A stretch of DNA of 11,069 bases, taken from NCBI GenBank assembly GCA_937930605.1, contig CALHBZ010000297.1, positions 1 through 11,069 on the forward strand, read 5' to 3'. This DNA comes from Streptococcus oralis (lineage in GTDB: Bacteria; Bacillota; Bacilli; Lactobacillales; Streptococcaceae). Shown here piece by piece: positions 5,747 to 11,069 of the stretch. The stretch's first letter is position 1. Every line of letters starts with the position of its first letter. The notes under the pieces are model-generated. The model was not told where the DNA came from, did no database searches, and saw nothing but the letters and a program-made list of their open reading frames with translations. The translations under genes and the position numbers were made by a program.

Positions 5747-7970
5747 GAGTCTTCCTATCCCCTTAATCTATCTGGGCTTTTTGTTACTTTGGCTTTACTA
5801 TGCCATTTTCTCAGCGTCCTATCTTGCTTTACTAGGCTTTGTTTTTTTGCTGATCTGCCTCTTTTTTCAATTTCCTTGGAAATCTGGAGGCAAAGTTCTA
5901 GCGATTTGTAGTTGTTTTGGAGTCTGGTTTCTATTTCAAACTTGGCACCAGACACAAGCTAGTCAAAACTTAGTCGCTTATGTTGAAAAGGTGAGGATTT
6001 TACCAGATACTATCAAAGTCAATGGAGATAGCCTGTCCTTTCGAGGCAAGTCTGATGGACGCATTTTTCAAGTCTATTATAAACTCCAGTCCGAGGAGGA
6101 GAAAGAGCAATTTCAAGCTTTGACAGATATTTATGAGATAGAACTAGAAGGAAAACTGTCCGAGCCAGAAGGGCAGAGAAATTTTGGTGGATTTGACTAC
6201 CAAGCCTACCTGAAGACTCAGGGAATTTACCAGACTCTCAATATCAAAAAAATCCAGTCATTTAAACAGGTTAGCAGTTGGGATATAGGAGAAAATCTGT
6301 CCAGTTTACGTCGAAAGGCCGTAGTTTGGATCAAGACGAACTTTCCAGATCCTATGCGCAACTACATGACGGGGCTGTTGCTAGGACATCTGGATACGGA
6401 CTTCGAGGAGATGAACGAGCTTTATTCCAGTCTAGGAATTATCCACCTTTTTGCATTGTCGGGTATGCAGGTAGGTTTCTTTATGGATGCCTTTAAGAAA
6501 CTCCTCTTGCGATTGAGCTTAACTCAAGAAAAGTGGAAATGGTTGGCTTATCCATTCTCTTTGGTCTATGCAGGTCTGACAGGATTCTCAGCTTCGGTCA
6601 TCCGCAGCCTCTTGCAAAAGTTACTAGCCCAACATGGTGTTAAGAGCTTGGACAATTTTGCCTTGACGGTTCTTGTCCTCTTTATCATTATGCCCAACTT
6701 TTTCCTAACGGCAGGAGGTGTCTTGTCCTGTGCTTACGCTTTTATCTTGACCATGACAAGCAAAGAAGGAGAGGGGCTCAAGGCTGTTGCCAGAGAAAGT
6801 CTGGTCATTTCCTTGGGAATATTGCCCATTCTTTCCTTTTATTTTGCAGAATTTCAGCCTTGGTCTATCCTTTTGACCTTTGTATTTTCCTTTCTTTTTG
6901 ACTTGATTTTCTTACCACTCTTATCTATCTTGTTTGCCTTTTCTTTTGTCTATCCTGCCGTTCAATTTAACCTTATCTTTGAATGGTTGGAGAGCATCAT
7001 TCGCTTGGTATCACAGCTGACAAGCAGGCCTTTGGTATTTGGACAACCCACCGCATGGCTTTTGATTCTTCTCTTAGTTTCATTAGCCTTGGTCTATGAC
7101 ATGAGGAAAAACATCAAAAGAGTAGCAGGATTAAGCTTGTTTCTTGTGGGGCTCTTTTTCTTGATCAAGCATCCACTTGAAAATGAAATCACCATGCTGG
7201 ATGTTGGGCAAGGGGAAAGTATTTTCCTACGGGATGTAACTGGTAAAACCATTCTCATAGATGTAGGAGGCAAGGCAGAATCTGATAAGAAAGTTGAGAA
7301 TTGGCAAAAAAAGGCGACAACCAGCAATGCCCAGCGAACCTTGATTCCCTATCTTAAAAATCGCGGAGTAGCCAAGATTGACCAGCTAATTTTGACCAAC
7401 ACTGATAAAGAACATGTTGGTGATTTGCTGGAGGTGACCAAGGCTTTCCATGTCGGGGAGATTTTAGTATCAAAAGGGAGTCTGACACAGAAGGAATTTG
7501 TGGCAGAACTACAAGCGACTAACACCAGGGTGCGAAGTGTGACAGTTGGGGACAAGTTATCCATTTTTGGAAGTCAGTTAGAAGTGTTATCTACAAGGGA
7601 AAATGGAGAAGCTAATCTAGATGATACCCTTGTTCTTTATGGGAAACTCTTGGATAAGCACTTTCTCTTTACTGGAAACTTGAAAGAGAAGGGAGAGAAG
7701 GAACTTTTAAAGCAACACCCTACCTTAGAGGTGGATGTCTTGAAAGTCGGGCAGCATGGTGCTAAAACATCATCAAGTTCGGTCTTTTTAGAAAAACTCA
7801 AACCAGAAATTACACTCATCTCAGTTGGAAAGAACAATCGTGTGAAGCTCCCCCATCAGGAAACCTTGACACGACTGGAATCCATCAAGAGTAAGATTTA
7901 CCGAACCGATCAGCAAGGAGCCACTCGCTTTAAAGGATGGAAGAGTTGGCGAATTGAAAGCGTTCGTTAG
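5730..7970 (+). CDS. comEC: Competence protein ComEC, DNA uptake channel (CelB)
   Basis: ComEC forms the membrane channel through which single-stranded DNA enters the cell. The 746-residue product is full length. Two hydrophobic segments open the protein (about 10-60), followed by the extracellular N-terminal OB-like domain (about 60-190, with the typical FGGFDYQAYLKTQGI). The multi-helix competence domain covers about 200-475, including the conserved HLFALSGMQVG at 239-249. A C-terminal metallo-beta-lactamase-like domain runs from about 485 (DVGQG at 491-495). The metal-binding His cluster of that domain is not canonical: where HxHxDH is expected the sequence is NTDKEH (557-562), and the later HHG is QHG (675-677). 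The start overlaps comEA by 17 bases and has no good ribosome site of its own, so it probably depends on coupled translation. No terminator follows. Confidence 0.97.
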   Translation: MLQWIKSLPIPLIYLGFLLLWLYYAIFSASYLALLGFVFLLICLFFQFPWKSGGKVLAICSCFGVWFLFQTWHQTQASQNLVAYVEKVRILPDTIKVNGDSLSFRGKSDGRIFQVYYKLQSEEEKEQFQALTDIYEIELEGKLSEPEGQRNFGGFDYQAYLKTQGIYQTLNIKKIQSFKQVSSWDIGENLSSLRRKAVVWIKTNFPDPMRNYMTGLLLGHLDTDFEEMNELYSSLGIIHLFALSGMQVGFFMDAFKKLLLRLSLTQEKWKWLAYPFSLVYAGLTGFSASVIRSLLQKLLAQHGVKSLDNFALTVLVLFIIMPNFFLTAGGVLSCAYAFILTMTSKEGEGLKAVARESLVISLGILPILSFYFAEFQPWSILLTFVFSFLFDLIFLPLLSILFAFSFVYPAVQFNLIFEWLESIIRLVSQLTSRPLVFGQPTAWLLILLLVSLALVYDMRKNIKRVAGLSLFLVGLFFLIKHPLENEITMLDVGQGESIFLRDVTGKTILIDVGGKAESDKKVENWQKKATTSNAQRTLIPYLKNRGVAKIDQLILTNTDKEHVGDLLEVTKAFHVGEILVSKGSLTQKEFVAELQATNTRVRSVTVGDKLSIFGSQLEVLSTRENGEANLDDTLVLYGKLLDKHFLFTGNLKEKGEKELLKQHPTLEVDVLKVGQHGAKTSSSSVFLEKLKPEITLISVGKNNRVKLPHQETLTRLESIKSKIYRTDQQGATRFKGWKSWRIESVR

Positions 7971-8012
7971 AAAGAAAAATGTTATATATTAGTGAGATAA
8001 ACAGAAAATCTG

Positions 8013-8041
8013 TTGCATAATACCGAGAAAAATGATATAAT
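8013..8041 (+). promoter_or_regulatory. Promoter of the peptide-ABC cassette (extended -10)
   Basis: TTGCAT (8013-8018) and a perfect TATAAT (8036-8041) are separated by 17 bases. A TG one base upstream of the -10 (8033-8034) makes it an extended -10. It lies just after comEC and before the small secreted-peptide gene, and would drive the ABC genes as well. Confidence 0.75.
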
Positions 8042-8054
8042 TAAAGCGCTTTCA
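8041..8054. promoter_or_regulatory. cre site (CcpA operator) at the cassette promoter
   Basis: TTAAAGCGCTTTCA matches 13 of 14 positions of the consensus TGWAANCGNTNWCA and is close to the palindrome TGAAAGCGCTTTCA. It overlaps the last base of the -10 and covers the transcription start. A bound CcpA there would repress, so the cassette is expected to be off on preferred sugars. Confidence 0.7.
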
Positions 8055-8073
8055 AGAAAAAAATATAAATGCA

Positions 8074-8343
8074 ATGAAAACATAAAAATCAGCAAAAGTC
8101 GTTTTATTAGCTAGTTTATTATCTATTAGTCTTTTTCAATCCAGTGTATCTGCTGTGAGTGTTCTTAAAACTTATCGGTATGATTGGAATACCGCTTTGA
8201 AGTATAGTATGAATTATCACAACTATCAATATATTTACATCCCATCAGGATCTCGTTGTAAAGGCTACGATGAGTATAAAATTGGCGGAGGCTGGAACTA
8301 CAATCGTTATAAGGTAGTAAACCATTACAGCGGAAACTATTAA
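8074..8343 (+). pseudogene. Secreted Tyr-rich peptide, lactococcin-972-like, broken by a stop at codon 4
   Basis: Starting at ATG 8074 the frame reads MKT, TAA (8083-8085), then an otherwise clean signal peptide: KSAKVVLLASLLSISL with an SVSA cleavage site ending near 8154. The mature part would be 62 residues with 13 tyrosines, two tryptophans and one cysteine. It includes LKYSMNYHNY and GGGWNYNRY, which resemble the S-x-Y-x-H and G-x-W segments of the lactococcin 972 family. The frame is open from the TAA to the stop at 8341-8343, so one nonsense change separates it from a normal secreted preprotein of about 89 residues. No alternative start with a ribosome site lies after the stop, and even ATG 8074 has only a poor one. 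The GTG at 8155 is internal to the mature part. It is followed by ABC exporter genes, as bacteriocin genes often are. The family call is tentative; the secreted-pseudogene reading is firmer. Confidence 0.6.
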
Positions 8344-8375
8344 TCGTTAAAGAGTGAGAAAAAGGAGGGCTGGAT

Positions 8376-8969
8376 ATGTTAACTCTTACTCATGTTACCT
8401 TAAAAACGCGACAAGTCATCTTACAAGATGTTGATTTCACATTTGAAAAGGGCAGGATTTATGGCCTTCTTGCTATCAATGGCTCGGGAAAGACGACCCT
8501 GTTCCGAGCTGTGAGCAAACTGCTTCCCCTTAGTAGTGGACATATCGCAGCCCCTCCTTCTTTGTTTTATTATGAGAGCGTTGAATGGCTGGATGGAAAC
8601 TTAAGTGGGATGGACTACCTTCGTCTCATAAAAAACATCTGGAAGTCAGACCTAAACTTGGGGGACGAAATCGCCTATTGGGAAATGTCTGACTATATCA
8701 ACCTTCCCATCCGCAAGTATTCCTTAGGGATGAAGCAACGCTTGGTGATTGCTATGTATTTCCTCAGTCAGGCGAAATGCTGGCTCATGGATGAGGTAAC
8801 AAATGGTTTAGACGAATATTATCGACAGAAGTTTTTTGATAGGCTGGCACAAATCGATAGAAAAGAACAGCTGGTTCTTTTGAGTTCCCACTACAAAGAG
8901 GAGTTAGTGGAGATTTGCGATAGCATGGTAACCATTCGTCAGGGGCAGATAGAAGAGGTTCCGTTATGA
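8376..8969 (+). CDS. ABC transporter ATP-binding protein
   Basis: This is the cytoplasmic ATPase subunit that powers the membrane partner encoded next. Its 197 residues are on the short side for an ABC-2-type ATPase but hold all motifs in order. The Walker A is AINGSGKTT (33-41), the signature YSLGMKQRL (115-123), Walker B WLMDEVTNGLD (136-146) with the catalytic Glu140, and the switch His172 in SSH. Two departures are visible: the first Gly of the P-loop is Ala33, and the usual DEPT is DEVT. The key Lys39, Asp139 and Glu140 are kept, so activity is likely. AAGGAGG at 8362-8368, seven bases before the ATG, is the strongest ribosome site in this part of the window. The stop overlaps the permease start by four bases (ATGA), so the two are translationally coupled. 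The substrate is unknown; context suggests peptide export or self-protection. Confidence 0.92.
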   Translation: MLTLTHVTLKTRQVILQDVDFTFEKGRIYGLLAINGSGKTTLFRAVSKLLPLSSGHIAAPPSLFYYESVEWLDGNLSGMDYLRLIKNIWKSDLNLGDEIAYWEMSDYINLPIRKYSLGMKQRLVIAMYFLSQAKCWLMDEVTNGLDEYYRQKFFDRLAQIDRKEQLVLLSSHYKEELVEICDSMVTIRQGQIEEVPL

Positions 8970-10150
8970 AAGATATTAGCCTATTTTTATTAAAGAAAGT
9001 TTTCAAAAGTCGTTTAAACTGGATTATCTTACTTTTATTTGCATCTGTACTCGGTGTTACCTTTTATTTAAATAGTCAGACTGCAAACTCACACAGCTTG
9101 GAGAGCGAGTTGGAAACCCGTCTTGTAAAAGATGAGAGAGTCATCAATGGATATGAAGAGAAACTCTCCCAAATATCTGACACCAGCTCGGAGGAATACC
9201 AGTTTGCTAAAAGTAATTTAGAATCGCAAAAAAATCTTTTGAAGCGAAAGACAGAAATTCTGAATTTATTAAAAGAAGGGCGCTGGAAAGAAGCCTACTA
9301 TTTGCAGTGGCAAGATGAAGAGAAGAATTATGAAGTTGTGTCAAATCAACCGACTTCTGACTCTGAATTTAAAATGTCAGTTGACCGCCAACGAAAGATT
9401 TACCAAGCCCTGTATCCCTTAAACATAAAAGCACATATTTTGGAGTTTCCGACCCACGGGATTGATCAGATTGTCTGGATTTTAGAGACGATCATCCCGA
9501 CCTTGTTTGTGATTGCTATTATCTTTATGCTAACACAACTGTTCGCGGAAAGATATCAAAATAATCTCGATACAGCTCAGTTATATCCTTTTTCAAAAGT
9601 GACATTTGCCATGTCCTCTCTTGGAGTTGGGGTGGGTTATGTAACCGTGCTGTTTATCGGAATCTGTGGCTTTTCTTTTCTAGTGGGAAGTCTGATAAGT
9701 GGTTTTGGACAGTTAGATTATCCCTACCCAATCTATAGCTTAGCGAATCAAGAGGTAACTATTGGGAAGATACAGGATGTGTTATTTCCTAGCTTGCTCT
9801 TAACTTTCTTAGCCTTTATTGTCATTGTGGAAGTCGTCTACTTGATTGCTTACTTTTTCAAGCAAAAAATGCCCGTCCTCTTTCTTTCACTCATTGGGAT
9901 TGTTGGCTTGTTGTTTGGTATCCAAACGATCCAACCTCTTCAGAGTATTGCCCATCTAATTCCCTTTACTTACTTGCGTTCAGTGGAGATTTTATCTGGA
10001 AGATTACCTAAGCAAATTGATAATGTTAATCTGAATTGGAGCATGGGGATGGTCTTACTACCTTGCCTGATTATCCTTTTGTTAGCGGGGATTCTATTTA
10101 TTGAAAGATGGGGAAGTTCACGTAAAAAGGAAGTCGTTAATTGCTCTTAG
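8966..10150 (+). CDS. ABC-2-type transporter permease
   Basis: This is the membrane partner of the preceding ATPase. The 394 residues show six hydrophobic helices at about 18-36, 168-190, 218-244, 272-298, 302-320 and 360-380. A large domain of about 130 residues lies between helices 1 and 2. It is Glu/Lys-rich and heptad-like at about 45-105 (ELETRL, EEKLSQI, LESQKNLLKRK), which suggests an extracytoplasmic coiled coil. This topology is typical of ABC-2 permeases used for peptide, lantibiotic or antibiotic export and immunity. It is shorter than the roughly 650-residue membrane protein usually found with lactococcin 972, so it need not be the classical partner of that family. The start overlaps the ATPase stop (ATGA). 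A terminator follows 35 bases after the gene. Confidence 0.88.
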   Translation: MKDISLFLLKKVFKSRLNWIILLLFASVLGVTFYLNSQTANSHSLESELETRLVKDERVINGYEEKLSQISDTSSEEYQFAKSNLESQKNLLKRKTEILNLLKEGRWKEAYYLQWQDEEKNYEVVSNQPTSDSEFKMSVDRQRKIYQALYPLNIKAHILEFPTHGIDQIVWILETIIPTLFVIAIIFMLTQLFAERYQNNLDTAQLYPFSKVTFAMSSLGVGVGYVTVLFIGICGFSFLVGSLISGFGQLDYPYPIYSLANQEVTIGKIQDVLFPSLLLTFLAFIVIVEVVYLIAYFFKQKMPVLFLSLIGIVGLLFGIQTIQPLQSIAHLIPFTYLRSVEILSGRLPKQIDNVNLNWSMGMVLLPCLIILLLAGILFIERWGSSRKKEVVNCS

Positions 10151-10183
10151 CATTCCTATACGGAAGGTGAAAAAACTAACACA

Positions 10184-10213
10184 GGGAGGGAACCAACAAG
10201 GTTCTCTCTTTTT
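10184..10213 (+). terminator. Terminator of the peptide-ABC cassette
   Basis: GAGGGAACC (10186-10194) pairs with GGTTCTCTC (10200-10208), one pair being G-T, around the loop AACAA. A T run follows (10209-10213). Two further G-T pairs can extend the base of the stem. Confidence 0.85.
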
Positions 10214-10267
10214 GATGCGGACATCAAGAAGAAAACAGAAAGTTTTTTGAAAAAACGACTTTTTATC

Positions 10268-10296
10268 TTGACAAGGGATAGAAAACTTGGTATCAT
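10268..10296 (+). promoter_or_regulatory. Promoter of the infC-rpmI(-rplT) operon
   Basis: A perfect -35 TTGACA (10268-10273) is followed after 17 bases by TATCAT (10291-10296). Transcription would start near 10303. A perfect inverted repeat, GTTTTTTGAAAAAAC (10242-10256), lies upstream and makes the region AT-rich in the manner of an UP element. Confidence 0.82.
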
Positions 10297-10302
10297 ATAA
10301 AA

Positions 10303-10460
10303 GTTGAGAAAAGCAGAAGTGAGAGCTTCTCGCCTTGTGACATCAAGTTGCCTGGCCCTACGGATGAAAAGTTTCTAAGAAACGCTATCATAACGTGCGG
10401 GCTTGTATCATTACAGGCCCGTTCTTGTTTTTCTCTAATAATAAAAAAGAGGTGAAAACC
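10303..10460 (+). promoter_or_regulatory. Structured leader of infC, likely L20 autoregulatory leader
   Basis: About 150 untranslated bases separate the promoter from infC, and they fold into several hairpins. AGAAG/CTTCT pairs near 10315-10330, GTTTC/GAAAC pairs at 10371-10383, and a strong terminator lies at 10398-10433. Upstream bases can pair alternatively with the terminator arms: GGCCC 10354-10358 with GGGCT 10399-10403, or GCCTG 10350-10354 with CAGGC 10414-10418. In Bacillus and relatives ribosomal protein L20 controls infC-rpmI-rplT through such a leader; applying that here is inference. Confidence 0.65.
10398..10433 (+). terminator. Attenuator-type terminator in the infC leader
   Basis: A 9-bp stem, CGGGCTTGT (10398-10406) with ACAGGCCCG (10413-10421), has one T-G pair and loop ATCATT. 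It is followed by the T-rich tract TTCTTGTTTTT. It stands inside the leader before the infC ribosome site, so it must be read through for infC expression. Confidence 0.82.
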
Positions 10461-10982
10461 ATAGCAAAGCAAGACTTATTCATCAATGATGAAATTCGTG
10501 TACGTGAAGTTCGCTTGATCGGTCTTGAGGGAGAACAGCTAGGCATTAAGCCACTCAGCGAAGCACAAGCATTGGCTGATAGTGCGAATGTTGACTTGGT
10601 ATTGATTCAACCCCAAGCAAAACCGCCTGTTGCTAAAATTATGGACTACGGTAAGTTCAAATTTGAGTACCAGAAGAAACAAAAAGAACAACGCAAAAAA
10701 CAAAGCGTTGTGACCGTGAAAGAAGTTCGTTTGAGCCCAGTTATCGATAAGGGTGATTTCGAAACGAAACTTCGCAATGCTCGCAAGTTCCTTGAAAAAG
10801 GGAACAAAGTTAAGGTATCTATTCGCTTCAAAGGGCGTATGATCACCCATAAAGAGATTGGTGCAAAAGTTTTAGCCGAGTTTGCTGAAGCAACACAAGA
10901 TATTGCGATCATCGAACAACGAGCTAAGATGGATGGACGCCAAATGTTCATGCAGTTGGCGCCAGCAACTGACAAAAAATAA
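10461..10982 (+). CDS. infC: Translation initiation factor IF-3 (AUA start)
   Basis: IF3 binds the 30S subunit, keeps it free of 50S and checks the start codon-initiator tRNA pair. From the ATA at 10461 the product is 173 residues and begins (M)[16 protein letters not shown], which lines up with the Bacillus IF3 N-terminus. The N-domain ends with the IF3 signature [15 protein letters not shown], then comes a Lys/Gln/Glu-rich linker and the C-domain ([20 protein letters not shown] ... [12 protein letters not shown]). The ribosome site AGAGGTGA (10448-10455) ends five bases before ATA, an ideal distance. The GTG at 10452 lies inside that ribosome site, and the GTG at 10395 precedes the leader terminator, so neither is a credible start. 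A rare AUU/AUC/AUA start is a known feature of infC genes, because IF3 discriminates against them and so limits its own synthesis. rpmI follows 32 bases downstream. Confidence 0.93.
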   Translation: MAKQDLFINDEIRVREVRLIGLEGEQLGIKPLSEAQALADSANVDLVLIQPQAKPPVAKIMDYGKFKFEYQKKQKEQRKKQSVVTVKEVRLSPVIDKGDFETKLRNARKFLEKGNKVKVSIRFKGRMITHKEIGAKVLAEFAEATQDIAIIEQRAKMDGRQMFMQLAPATDKK

Positions 10983-11014
10983 TTGTCAGAAAGTTAAATA
11001 AAGGAGAAAAAATC

Positions 11015-11069
11015 ATGCCAAAACAAAAAACACACCGCGCATCAGCTAAACGTTTCAAACGTACAGGTT
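11015..11069 (+). CDS. rpmI: Ribosomal protein L35 (partial at window end)
   Basis: The first 18 residues, MPKQKTHRASAKRFKRTG, are the conserved N-terminus of bacterial L35, a small basic protein of the 50S subunit. AAGGAG at 11001-11006 precedes the ATG. It is the second gene of the infC-rpmI-rplT operon; the rest, and rplT, lie beyond the window. Confidence 0.95.
   Translation, partial: MPKQKTHRASAKRFKRTG

Noticed and set aside
8001..8013. Hairpin ACAGA-AAA-TCTGT as a terminator of comEC
   Set aside because: The stem is only 5 bp and A/T-rich, no T run follows, and it overlaps the -35 of the next promoter.
8155..8343. A 62-residue gene starting at GTG 8155
   Set aside because: There is no ribosome site, and the frame upstream encodes a clear signal peptide, so GTG is an internal Val near the mature N-terminus of a broken preprotein.
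10395..10460. Upstream GTG start for infC giving a 195-residue product (or GTG 10452)
   Set aside because: The extra N-terminal codons run through the leader terminator hairpin (10398-10433), have no ribosome site and no counterpart in other IF3 proteins. GTG 10452 is itself part of the ribosome site for ATA 10461.

Overview
The window reads as chromosomal DNA of a mitis-group Streptococcus (S. mitis / S. oralis / S. pneumoniae relatives). The evidence is moderately low GC, AGGAG-type ribosome sites, an eight-base SigX combox (TACGAATA) in front of comEA-comEC, protein sequences close to pneumococcal CelA/CelB and IF3 as I remember them, and the gene order ald - acetyltransferase - comEA - comEC - ABC transporter - infC - rpmI, which is also the pneumococcal order. 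No CRISPR array, tRNA or rRNA was seen.

Layout. 1-1630 is the 3' part of alaS on the + strand, closed by a terminator. 1712-2360 has no intact gene; on the minus strand it carries frameshifted pieces that look like the zinc-finger N-terminus of an ISL3-family (IS1167-like) transposase. An intact alanine dehydrogenase gene (ald, minus strand, 2425-3537) has its own terminator and a promoter whose spacer holds a cre-like sequence. A divergent, AT-rich orphan gene of unknown function follows (3722-4342), then a GNAT acetyltransferase (4460-5029) with a terminator. The late-competence operon comEA-comEC (5096-7970) starts from a combox. A well-formed promoter with a near-consensus cre site then leads a small cassette: a secreted Tyr-rich, lactococcin-972-like peptide gene broken by a stop at codon 4, and a two-gene ABC exporter (8376-10150) with a terminator. 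The window ends in the infC-rpmI(-rplT) translation operon, with a structured leader, an attenuator-like terminator and an apparent AUA start codon for IF3.

How the parts work together. comEA (DNA receptor) and comEC (membrane channel) are the uptake machine of natural transformation. The peptide-ABC cassette looks like a bacteriocin or peptide locus under carbon catabolite control that has lost its peptide but kept the transporter. ald feeds alanine into pyruvate and ammonia and may also be under CcpA. infC-rpmI is housekeeping and probably autoregulated by ribosomal protein L20.

The items most worth a second look are the decayed Lcn972-like cassette with its CcpA promoter, the AUA start and leader of infC, the loss of metal ligands in the ComEC C-terminal domain, and the unrecognised 206-residue protein. 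I saw nothing that amounts to a wholly new system.
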